From assembly GCA_963770865.1 (NCBI GenBank), contig CAVYRD010000001.1:186001-250000 (forward strand): a stretch of DNA of 64,000 bases, written 5' to 3'. The translations under genes and the position numbers were made by a program. The DNA comes from Miltoncostaea sp963770865. GTDB taxonomy: Bacteria; Actinomycetota; Thermoleophilia; Miltoncostaeales; Miltoncostaeaceae. This document shows positions 56,998-64,000 of the stretch, one piece after another (within the stretch, counting starts at the first letter, position 1; each line of letters opens with the position of its first letter). Below the pieces are notes generated by a model. That model was not told the DNA's origin, searched no databases, and saw only the letters and a program-made list of their open reading frames with translations.

Positions 56998-58143
56998 CTA
57001 CCCGGCCCAGTCCCGCCGTGCCGCGCAGTTGTTCGCGCCCACCTCGAGGCGGGCTGCGTCCTCGGCCGCCATCTCCTCGCCGAGGTTGACGGCGATGATC
57101 GACTGATGGTTGGCCGGCGTCGGCGGCAGCTGCTCGAGGATGCCGCGCACGAATGCCTCGCGGCCGAGCGCCAGCTCGCCGACCCGCGCCCGCACCTCGC
57201 CGAGCGTCGCCGTCAGCGGCCCCGGCAGGCGGCCGCCGGCGTAGTGGCAGGGCAGCAGCACCGTGGAGTCGGGCAGCGCGGCGACCGGCCCGCGCAGGGT
57301 GCGGAAGAGGTCGTCGGCCGCCTCGTGGGCGTCGTCGGCGCCGGCCTCGAGGTCGGGCCGCGCCACCGAGTCGGTGAAGACCGAGTCGCCGCCGATCAGC
57401 GCCGCGTCGCCCAGGAGCAGCCCGGTCATGTCGGTCGTGTGCCCCGGCAGCGCGATCACCCGGACGCCCTGGTCGCCGAGGCTCAGCAGGTTGCCGTCGG
57501 CCACCGGCGCCACCGCGTCGCGGTAGCGCAGGCCCCGGCGCAGCGCGGCGCGCGAGAGGTGGAGCGTGGCGCCGGTCATCGCCGCCAGGTCGCGCGCCCC
57601 GGAGACGTGGTCGGCGTGCACGTGCGTGTCGAAGACGCGCGTGATGCGCACGCCCCGGGCCTCCGCCGCGTCGAGGTAGGGCTCCACGACCGGCGCCGGG
57701 TCCACGACGAGGGCATCGCCCCCGGCGATCACGAGGTAGGAGAGGCAGCCGCGCGCCTCCCGGCGCAGCTGCACGACGGCGAACGGCCCCGGCAGCGGCA
57801 CGCCCTCCGCCCGCAGCACCCGCGACCAGCCGATCATGCCGCCGCGCACGCTGAGCACCTCGGCGAAGCGCCCGGCCAGCGCCGCGGCGACGCGCTTCGA
57901 CCCGACGCCCGCGTTGCAGATCACGCGCACCCGCGCGCCCGGCGGGATGCCGGCCAGGACGCCCTCGGGGTCGTCCGCCAGCTCGGCCTCGGGCAGGTTG
58001 CGCAGGTCGCCGCCGCCGACGTTCCACGCGGCGAACGCCTCCCGCTCGCGCGTGTCGAGCACGACCACGTCCGCGCCCGCGCGCAGCTCGGCCTCGAGAT
58101 CGGCGGGACCGATCTCGCGCACCGCCGTCGCGGTCTGGCTCAT
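56998..58143 (-). CDS. Rhodanese-metallo-beta-lactamase fusion (persulfide dioxygenase-like)
   Basis: 381 aa from ATG 58143 with AAGGAGGA at 58158-58151. Residues 1-115 are a rhodanese domain (VVVLDTREREAFAAWNVGG; active Cys in ICNAGVGSKRVAA). Residues about 118-320 are an MBL fold with THVHADHVSGARDL, GHTTDMTGLLLGD and LPCHYAGG as metal ligands, like ETHE1/CstB. It would oxidise glutathione- or low-molecular persulfide to sulfite and exchange sulfur. The order (rhodanese first) differs from the commoner MBL-first fusion. Confidence 0.88.
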   Translation of the reverse strand: MSQTATAVREIGPADLEAELRAGADVVVLDTREREAFAAWNVGGGDLRNLPEAELADDPEGVLAGIPPGARVRVICNAGVGSKRVAAALAGRFAEVLSVRGGMIGWSRVLRAEGVPLPGPFAVVQLRREARGCLSYLVIAGGDALVVDPAPVVEPYLDAAEARGVRITRVFDTHVHADHVSGARDLAAMTGATLHLSRAALRRGLRYRDAVAPVADGNLLSLGDQGVRVIALPGHTTDMTGLLLGDAALIGGDSVFTDSVARPDLEAGADDAHEAADDLFRTLRGPVAALPDSTVLLPCHYAGGRLPGPLTATLGEVRARVGELALGREAFVRGILEQLPPTPANHQSIIAVNLGEEMAAEDAARLEVGANNCAARRDWAG

Positions 58144-58178
58144 GTGCGGCTCCTCCTTATGGAAGATGTACGCGTTCG

Positions 58179-58184
58179 TTTATA
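58179..58184 (-). promoter_or_regulatory. Probable -10 of rhodanese-MBL gene
   Basis: TATAAA on the minus strand, 36 bp before the ATG, in an AT-rich island (58154-58186) of an otherwise GC-rich region. The sulfur-stress function suggests a local repressor but no operator is certain. Confidence 0.45.
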
Positions 58185-58376
58185 CCCGGGCCGATCCTAG
58201 CCTTTTCGGCGCCGCCGGTCACCACGGGTGCGCGCCGGCGCCACGCGGACGGAGGCGCGTCACACATCGGGCACGGGCCTCGGCGCGCCGTCTCGCAGTG
58301 TGATCGCGCGCGCGGCCGGGTCTTCACACCCGGCCGGGGCCCGGACTACGGTCGCCCCCACGAGAGGAGGCGCACC

Positions 58377-58889
58377 ATGGGCGCGGCGATCAACGAGGGG
58401 CGGTGGACGGCGGAGCACGAGGGCGACTTCGTCGTCTTCATCATCGGGGCGAAGGTCCGGAACCCGATCCGGGCGCTGAAGGCGCTGCCCGTCCTCAACC
58501 GGATGCCCAAGATGCTGGCCGAGCTGGAGGCGGACCCCGGCACCGGGCTGCTGGGCTACCAGCGCCACGGCGGGCCGTTCGGCGTGATCGTCCAGTACTG
58601 GCGCTCGTTCGAGGACCTCGAGCGGTACGCCCGCGACCCGGAGCACCTCCACGCGGGCGCCTGGCGCGACTGGTACCGGCTCTCCCACGACGAGAACACC
58701 AGCGTCGGCATCTGGCACGAGACCTTCCGGGTGCGCTCCGGCGAGTTCGAGGCGATCTACGGGAACATGCCGTCGATCGGCCTGGGCAAGGCGACCTCCG
58801 TGCGGCCGGTCGGCCGCGCGACGGCCGACGCGCGGGCGCGCATCGGCATGACCGACCGCACCGGCCAGCCGCCCGCGCCCGTCTCCTGA
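58377..58889 (+). CDS. DUF4188 family protein
   Basis: 170 aa from ATG 58377, with GAGAGGAGG upstream. GRWTAEHEGDFVVFIIGAKVRNPIRALKALPVLNRMPKML, GYQRHGGPFGVIVQYWRSFEDLERYARD and WHETFRVRSGEFEAIYGNMPSIGLGKA are the conserved blocks of DUF4188, which has a dimeric alpha/beta-barrel with a heme-like pocket related to phenylacetaldoxime dehydratase-type folds. The role here is unknown. Confidence 0.88.
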   Translation: MGAAINEGRWTAEHEGDFVVFIIGAKVRNPIRALKALPVLNRMPKMLAELEADPGTGLLGYQRHGGPFGVIVQYWRSFEDLERYARDPEHLHAGAWRDWYRLSHDENTSVGIWHETFRVRSGEFEAIYGNMPSIGLGKATSVRPVGRATADARARIGMTDRTGQPPAPVS

Positions 58890-58898
58890 GCACCCCCG

Positions 58899-59307
58899 GT
58901 GCGCCGTCGCCTCGCGCTCACGGTCGCCGTCGCGGCAGCCGCGCTGCCGGCGGCCGGGGCGACGGCCGCGGCCGCTCGCGAGGAGGCATCGTGGCGCGTG
59001 TCGGCGACGGTCTCCGGGGACTATGCGAACACCACGGGCTGGACCCAGTGCGTCATCACCGGCGACGCGGCCCTCGTCCACGAGACCCCTGCTCGGCCTG
59101 GGCTCGACCTCCCTCGCCGCCCGCGCCGCGCCCACCCCGAACACCTTCCGGCTCCGCATTCCCGTGAAGCGGCTCCTCGGCCGCCGGGCCTTCACGCTGA
59201 CGCTGCAGCCCGCGGCGCTCACCGGCTGCCCGACGATCTACTACACGACGTGCCAGGAGTCGGGCGCGATCAGGATGCGGCTGACGTTCCGGCCCGCTCG
59301 GGGGTGA
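58899..59307 (+). CDS. Small secreted protein, frame-broken
   Basis: About 135 aa from GTG 58899. A signal peptide (LALTVAVAAAALPAAGATA) is followed by a beta-rich mature part with WTQCVITGD and GCPTIYYTTCQESGAIRM, whose cysteines may form disulfides. A frame break is near 59085 (after VHETP). No recognised domain. It lies 9 bp past the DUF4188 stop on the same strand and converges on ogt. Confidence 0.5.
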
Positions 59308-59314
59308 CGCCCGG

Positions 59315-59833
59315 TCAGGCCCTGAAGAGCGTCAGCTCCTCCGGGGCCGCCCACCGACCCGGGGCCTCGAGCTCCAGCAGGAACCGCTTGCGGTCGAGGC
59401 CGCCCGCGTAGCCGGTGAGCGTGCCGTCCTTGCCGACCACGCGGTGGCACGGGCGGACGATCGACAGCGGGTTCGCGCCCACGGCGCGGCCCACCGCCCG
59501 CGCGAGGGTGGGGTCGCCGCCCAGCTCGCGCGCGATCGCGCCGTAGGTCGTCGTCTCGCCGTACGGGATCCCGTCGAGCAGCTCCCAGACGCGCTGCTGG
59601 AACGGCTCGCCGCGCGACGCCGCCGCCAGGTCGAACGCGGTGCGCTCCCCGGCGAAGTACTCCGCGAGCTGGCGGCGGACCTCCCCGAAGCCCTCCTCCG
59701 CCCGCCGCCCGAAGCCGCTCCGGGCGGGCCGCGTCCAGTGCCCCGGGAAGTAGAGCCCGATCAGCACGCCGGACTCCCCGACGAGCGTCAGGTCGCCGAT
59801 CGGCGTCTCCATGGTCGTGTGCGTCGTGCTCAT
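59315..59833 (-). CDS. ogt: Methylated-DNA-protein-cysteine methyltransferase (Ogt)
   Basis: 172 aa from ATG 59833 (MSTTHTTMETPIGDLTLVG). The active site IVRPCHRVVGKDG holds the acceptor Cys, and the HTH segment FQQRVWELLDGIPYGETTTYGAIARELG with ARAVGRAVGANPLSI binds DNA. It repairs O6-alkylguanine by suicidal transfer. Ogt length, without an Ada regulatory domain. Confidence 0.96.
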   Translation of the reverse strand: MSTTHTTMETPIGDLTLVGESGVLIGLYFPGHWTRPARSGFGRRAEEGFGEVRRQLAEYFAGERTAFDLAAASRGEPFQQRVWELLDGIPYGETTTYGAIARELGGDPTLARAVGRAVGANPLSIVRPCHRVVGKDGTLTGYAGGLDRKRFLLELEAPGRWAAPEELTLFRA

Positions 59834-59912
59834 CGGGCCCGTCCTCCTCGGATGCGATGCCACATGCCCCATGGAACGATGCGGCCCGCCGCGTCGTGAG
59901 ACCGGGTGTGGC

Positions 59913-61475
59913 TCAGCTGACGAGGGCGTGCTGCATCGCCCAGAGCGCGGCCGCGGCGCGGGTTGACACGCCGATCTTGGAGTACACGTGCTGGATGTGG
60001 TGGTCGGCGGTCTTCGGCGAGATGTAGAGCTCGTCGGCGATGGCCCGCGTCGTCAGTCCGCGGGCCGCGAGCCGGAGCACCTCGGCCTCCCTGCCCGTGA
60101 GCCCTCCGGGGTGCGGGGGGCGGCGCGCCCTCGACGCGCGGGGCGTCGCGTGACCGGCGGCCTCGAGCACCGCGTCGGTCGCCGTCGGGTCGAGCGCGCC
60201 CCCGGATGCGAGGCGGCGCAGCTCGGCCGCCGCGTGCTCGGCGGCGAATGCGGGTCGATCGGCGCGGTCGCCGGTGAGCCCCACGTAGACGTCCGTGGCG
60301 GCGAGCACGGCGGCCGCGAGGTCGAGGGCGCCGGTCCGCAGGCCCTTGTGGTAGCCCGACCCGTCGGGCCGCTCGTGGTGCGTGGCGGCCAACGGGTTGA
60401 GCGACACGAGGGCCGGCGAGCGGCGCAGCATCTGCTCGGTGAGCATCGGATGGAGCTCGACGCGGTCGAACTCGGCCCGCGTGAGCGGCCCGGGCTTGTC
60501 CCAGATGGAGTTCGGGACGACGGTCGTGCCGATCTCGTGGACCAGGGCCGCCCGCCGGACGGCGGCCACGCCGTCGTCGGAGAGCCCGAGGACGTGCGCG
60601 GCGTCGGAGGCGAGTTGCGCGCACCGGCGGCTGTGCCCGGACATGTACGGCGACTTGAGGTCGATGAAGTCCGCGACCACCGTGAGCGCATCGTCGAGCG
60701 CGTCCCCCTCCAGCGTGCGGTGGGGCTCGGGCTCGATCGCGAGCACCGCGTCCCACGGCTCGACGGTGGCGAGCCGGTCGAACCAGGCCGCCCCATGCGC
60801 GCAGAAGAGGTCCGCCAGCTCGGGGTCGTAGGTGCGCCCGCTGCGGTCGCGGACGACCTGGAGCGCCTCGTCGGGCGAGAAGAGCCGGCCGTGGGCCTCC
60901 ATGTCATGGCTGAGGTGCACGACGCGCATGGCGAGGGGGATCTCCTCGCCCTTCGCGTGGCGGGGATACCCGGCGCCGTTCCAGCGCTCGAAGGTGAAGC
61001 GCAGCGCGTCCCGGACGGCGGGGTCGAAGCCGAGGCGCTCGGCCAGCATGTCGCCCACCTCGCAGCCGGAGGTGAAGTTGTGCACCGCCCACGCCTGGGC
61101 GCCCTCGTGGATCATGCGGACGATCTGATCGCGCTCCTCCGGGGGCCGGCCGGCGGTCGCGAACGCGATCACGTCGCGGATCACCTCCGCCGGGTTCGCG
61201 GCGTCATGGACGAGCGTCTGCGCGCGGATGGCGATCTCGTCGCCGAAGAGGGTCGAGACCTCGTGCGCATGGCCCGTGCACCCGATGTAGCGCAGAAGCG
61301 CGACCCAGTAGATCGTGTCGCGCGTCTCCCGGTCGAACCCGGCCTCCTCGCCCATCCACACGGCCAGCAGGCACGACCGCAGCTGGGACTCCAGCGGTTG
61401 CCCGAACGCGTTGTCCTGGGCGAGCGCGAGCGTGGCGACGAGCTCGCCCATCCGAAGCGGGGTCGACGACGACAC
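59913..61475 (-). CDS. Degenerate HD-domain protein with LuxR-type HTH
   Basis: 520 aa from GTG 61475, chosen for GGGAGG 9 bp upstream. The body is an HD/HD-GYP-like region: an N-terminal half with FERWNGAGYPRHAKGEEIPL and VVHLSHDMEAHG, and a second half with SPYMSGHSRRCAQLA, LVHEIGTTVVPN and HHERPDGSGYHKG. The HD motif reads HE, the following K reads T, and GYP reads GYH. A LuxR HTH (LTGREAEVLRLAARGLTTRAIADELYISPKTADHHIQHVYSKI) ends it. It may bind a cyclic dinucleotide and control transcription without hydrolysis (inferred). Confidence 0.8.
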   Translation of the reverse strand: MSSSTPLRMGELVATLALAQDNAFGQPLESQLRSCLLAVWMGEEAGFDRETRDTIYWVALLRYIGCTGHAHEVSTLFGDEIAIRAQTLVHDAANPAEVIRDVIAFATAGRPPEERDQIVRMIHEGAQAWAVHNFTSGCEVGDMLAERLGFDPAVRDALRFTFERWNGAGYPRHAKGEEIPLAMRVVHLSHDMEAHGRLFSPDEALQVVRDRSGRTYDPELADLFCAHGAAWFDRLATVEPWDAVLAIEPEPHRTLEGDALDDALTVVADFIDLKSPYMSGHSRRCAQLASDAAHVLGLSDDGVAAVRRAALVHEIGTTVVPNSIWDKPGPLTRAEFDRVELHPMLTEQMLRRSPALVSLNPLAATHHERPDGSGYHKGLRTGALDLAAAVLAATDVYVGLTGDRADRPAFAAEHAAAELRRLASGGALDPTATDAVLEAAGHATPRASRARRPPHPGGLTGREAEVLRLAARGLTTRAIADELYISPKTADHHIQHVYSKIGVSTRAAAALWAMQHALVS

Positions 61476-61719
61476 GGGGCAGACCTCCCGGTGCACCCCC
61501 GGACCCGGCTCGCGGAGGGTCCACGCCACTGCCGGATGCGCGATCGGACCGCCGGGAGCCGACCGCGGCCGATTAGACCACACCCCCGCGCGCGCACGCA
61601 CCCGCTCGCCGGCTCCCCGGATAGGGCGTTCGCCCGATGCGCCGCCTCACCGCCCCGGCGGATGCTGCGCCCATCACCGGAGCCGAGCGGCGGCGCCGGA
61701 CGCACGAAGGGATGTCGAG

Positions 61720-61992
61720 ATGATTCTGGCGACGACGACGTTCGAGGACTACGACCGCTTCATGGAGGTCTTCGCGACCAAGGGCGCCGACAAGCGGCGT
61801 GAGCACGGATCCAAGGGCGCGCACATCTTCCGCGACCCCAACGAGGACGACCGCGTCTGGGTCATCTTCGACTGGGACGAGGCCGGCTGGCAGAGCTTCG
61901 TCTCCGACCCCGAGGTCCCGCCGATCATGAAGGCGGCCGGGCACAAGAGCCGGCCCCAGGGCGCCGTGGCCACCGGCCGGCTCGACGCCTAG
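61720..61992 (+). CDS. Small dimeric alpha/beta-barrel protein
   Basis: 90 aa from ATG 61720; the ATG at 61712 runs into a stop. MILATTTFEDYDRFMEVFATKGADKRREHG, RDPNEDDRVWVIFDWDEAGWQSFVSDPEV: a one-domain ferredoxin-like barrel, related in style to the protein at 54458. It begins 118 bp past the degenerate HD regulator divergently and precedes the amide-type binding protein by 46 bp. Function unknown. Confidence 0.75.
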   Translation: MILATTTFEDYDRFMEVFATKGADKRREHGSKGAHIFRDPNEDDRVWVIFDWDEAGWQSFVSDPEVPPIMKAAGHKSRPQGAVATGRLDA

Positions 61993-62038
61993 CGCGGGTC
62001 CGTTCGGTCATCTCGGGAATCACGATCGGAGGAACGCC

Positions 62039-63176
62039 GTGGAACGCACGTCAGCGTCAGCCGCGCCCGTCAAGGTGGGCGTCATCACGGACCAGACGGG
62101 TCCGCTCTCGTTCATGGGGACCGCCAACGCGAACGTCGCCGCGATGGTGGTCGACGACATCAACGCCGCGGGCGGCCTCCTGGGGCGGCGGGTTCGACCT
62201 GTACCTCGAGGACAGCGCGACCACCGACAGCGTGGGCGCGGCCAAGGCCGCGAAGCTCGTCCAGCAGGACCGCGTCGATGTGATCTTCGGCGGCATCTAC
62301 AGCTCCACGCGGCAGGCCATCAAGGGCCCGGCCGTGGAGGAGGGCAGGACGCTCTACGTCTACCCCGAGCAGTACGAGGGGCAGGAGTGCGACCCCCTCA
62401 TCTTCTGCACCGGCCCGGTGCCCGCGCAGCAGGTCGAGCCCCTGATCCCCTGGCTGATGCGCCACACGGGCGCGAGCACCTTCTACCTCCCCTCGGCGGA
62501 CTACATCTGGCCGCGCGTGCTGAACGCGAAGGTCCGCCAGGTCGTCACCTCCCTCGGCGGCGAGATCGTCGGGGAGGAGTACTTCCCGATGGACCACACG
62601 GACTACGCCGGGACCGTCGAGCGGATCGCCTCCAGCGACGCCGACGTCGTGTTCAACACGATCGTGCCGCCCGGGCTCACACCGTTCCTGTCGCTTCTCC
62701 ATGACTCCGGGTTCACGGAGCGCGGCGGGTCCGTCGTCTGCACGTACATGGACGAGAACTTCCTGAACCTCGTGCCGGCCGCGCACGTGGAGGGCCTGTA
62801 CAGCTGCCTGGACTACTACCGGACCGTGGGCGACCCGTTCAGCCGGGAGCTCACCCGGCGCTACGACGAGCGCTTCCCCGGCGCGGCCACCTTCACCGCC
62901 GGCAGCGCGTGCACCGGCCTGTACCGAGGTCTCAAGCTGTGGGAGGCCGCCGTGCGGGAGGCGGGCTCGCTCCTGCAGGCGGACGTCATCGCGGCGCTCG
63001 ACCACGCGAGGATCGCCGAGGGGCCGGGCGGTCCGGCCGAGATGGTGCCCGGCCAGCACCACGTCCGCATGAACATGTACATCGCCCAGGCGAAGGACGG
63101 CCGGTTCAGGATCGTCGAGAGCCTGGGGATGATCGACCCGAAGGAGAGCGTGGTCGGCGCGGAACCGGCACCGTGA
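62039..63176 (+). CDS. Amide/urea-type periplasmic-binding-fold protein without signal peptide, frame-broken
   Basis: About 379 aa from GTG 62039. VKVGVITDQTGPLSFMGTANANVAAMVVDDINAAGGLLG, VDVIFGGIYSSTRQAI, RTLYVYPEQYEGQECDPLIFCTG and YFPMDHTDYAGTVERI match the AmiC/UrtA branch (Peripla_BP_5/6). A one-base break near 62195 splits the first 50 residues from the rest. There is no lipobox or Sec signal, so it is either a cytosolic ligand sensor like AmiC or has lost its signal. No permease or ATPase genes follow. Confidence 0.82.
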
Positions 63177-63177
63177 C

Positions 63178-63220
63178 GGTGGGCGCTGCAGGACTCGAAC
63201 CTGCGACCCGGGGGTCATGA
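63178..63220 (-). pseudogene. tRNA 3'-half remnant, possible attachment site
   Basis: Read on the minus strand: CAT at an anticodon position (63219-63217), GA, CCCCC, GGGTC, then a complete T arm (GCAGG-TTCGAGT-CCTGC, 63204-63188) and a 7-nt acceptor strand AGCGCCC with discriminator A and CC. The 5' half is absent: no GGGCGCT acceptor, D arm or GGGGG anticodon strand occurs upstream. This is the portion typically copied at integrative-element attachment sites. Confidence 0.65.
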
Positions 63221-63266
63221 GAGGCGTTCGAGGGCCTCGGGCGCAGGCCCGTCCGTGGTCCGCCCG

Positions 63267-63884
63267 CTACGCCGCCACGCGGGTGGCCAGGGCGGCCACG
63301 ATCGCCTCGGCTGCCGCTGAGTCGTCGACGCCGCCGGCCCGGAGCGCCCGCCAGACCGGCACGTCGGTCAGCGCGCGGACCAGCCGGACCGTCTCCGGCG
63401 CCCGCTGCTCCGGCTCCAGGGCGGCGGCCACCAGGGCGTCGATCGACTCCTCCACGGCGGCCCGCGAGTTCGCGAGCAGCGCGAGCTTCCCGCTGTCGCG
63501 CCGCAGGGTCTCCAGGGAGGGTGCGGCGCGGTCGTAGAGGTCGAAGAGCGTCGACACCAGCGTCACCAGGCGCTCACGGGCGTCACGGCCCGCGAACAGG
63601 CCGGCCGCCTCCTCGGGCGGCGGCAGCCGCATCCGGCTGAACGCCAGCCCGCCGCAGGCGGGGACCAGGTCGTCGATCGTGGGGAAGCGCTCGCCGACCG
63701 CCGAGACCGGCACGCCGGCGCGCGCGGCGAGCTGCTCCCAGGTGGTGGCGAGCACTCCGCCGGCGGTGTGCAGCTCGAGCGCGGCGTCGAGGATCCGGTC
63801 GCGCACCGGGTCGCCCGAGGCGTGGCCGCCGCCCGGCGCGGGCGGCCGCCAACACGACCGCAGCAGGTCGCGCCACCACTCCAC
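63267..63884 (-). CDS. TetR family regulator, N-terminus may extend beyond window
   Basis: 205 codons from GTG 63884, with the frame open to the right edge through a Gly/Pro/Ala-rich stretch. The HTH is PVRDRILDAALELHTAGGVLATTWEQLAARAGVPVSAVGERFPTIDDLV, a TetR-type with RFP instead of YxHF. The ligand domain is helical (LVSTLFDLYDRAAPSLETLRRDSGKLALLANSR). The target is unknown; the truncated tRNA lies 46 bp past its end. Confidence 0.82.
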   Translation of the reverse strand: MEWWRDLLRSCWRPPAPGGGHASGDPVRDRILDAALELHTAGGVLATTWEQLAARAGVPVSAVGERFPTIDDLVPACGGLAFSRMRLPPPEEAAGLFAGRDARERLVTLVSTLFDLYDRAAPSLETLRRDSGKLALLANSRAAVEESIDALVAAALEPEQRAPETVRLVRALTDVPVWRALRAGGVDDSAAAEAIVAALATRVAA

Positions 63885-64000
63885 GTCCGTCCCCGGCCGC
63901 CCCGCCGCCCGCTCGCCGGCGGGTCGGCGGGGCGGGCCCCCGGCCGCGGGCGCGGGCGGCCCGCCCGCGCCCGCGCCGCGCTCCAGCGCCGCACGGCCGC

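Noticed and set aside
62160..63218. Minus-strand 352-codon frame starting inside the tRNA remnant
   Set aside because: Antisense to the binding-protein gene; its first residues simply translate the tRNA 3' end, a common artefact.
63178..63300. A complete tRNA-Met gene
   Set aside because: No D arm, 5' acceptor strand or 5' anticodon strand is present upstream, so only the 3' half can be supported.

Overview
The window is about three-quarters G+C, with start-stop overlapping operons (ATGA/GTGA junctions) and many GTG starts. Gene content (DUF1206, DUF1918, PspA with PspAA, long-form isocitrate lyase, an ECF42-type sigma factor with a YciI partner, SARP and LuxR regulators, secreted acidic repeat protein) points to Actinomycetota, most likely class Thermoleophilia (Solirubrobacterales/Gaiellales); this is inference from gene content. 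About twenty single-base frame breaks interrupt otherwise intact genes, which looks like indel error in a draft or long-read assembly rather than gene decay.

Layout. 1-5 kb: a SARP/AAA regulator running off the left edge, divergent from a SnoaL-like / CoA-transferase / nitrilase operon, with an 11-bp-phased direct repeat between them. 5-7.1 kb: groES-groEL under a CIRCE operator. 7.2-10.2 kb: rph, rdgB, an SDR, a membrane protein and a zinc-ribbon protein on the minus strand. 10.3-16 kb: sirtuin, SDR, DsbA-like protein, tandem alpha/beta hydrolases, two thioredoxin-fold proteins, flavin reductase. 16-20.5 kb: DEAD-box helicase, TPM-domain protein, PspA-PspAA, CBS protein. 20.6-29.7 kb: fatty-acid/alicyclic-type CoA metabolism (hydroxyacyl-CoA dehydrogenase, acyl-CoA dehydrogenase, MarR; CoA ligase, MenB/BadI-like crotonase, nitroreductase-fold protein, TetR) surrounding a secreted calcium-binding-repeat protein. 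29.7-43.9 kb: isocitrate lyase 2, aldo/keto reductase, ABC-F protein, OsmC, FMN reductase, DHH phosphoesterase, YciI-ECF42 pair, AI-2E family transporter, DUF1206, PAP2, glyoxalase-fold protein, serC.

44-54 kb is the most distinctive block. Three universal stress proteins, a CBS-P-loop NTPase fusion, a CBS-DUF1918 fusion, an Rv2004c-like phosphotransferase/kinase fusion and a NarL-type regulator with a GAF-GAF histidine kinase resemble the mycobacterial DosR/DosS dormancy regulon. A 30-residue membrane peptide is translationally coupled to the third stress protein. An IS481-family element is inserted exactly at the CTAG containing the stop codon of the CBS-DUF1918 gene. An NRAMP-like transporter follows.

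54-64 kb: small alpha/beta-barrel proteins, a secreted SGNH hydrolase, a peroxide/sulfur-stress group (OsmC, 1-Cys peroxiredoxin, rhodanese-metallo-beta-lactamase fusion), an Ogt methyltransferase, a degenerate HD/LuxR regulator, an orphan amide-type binding protein without signal peptide, a truncated tRNA 3' half and a TetR regulator at the right edge. I found no CRISPR array, rRNA, complete tRNA, prophage or recognised defence island.
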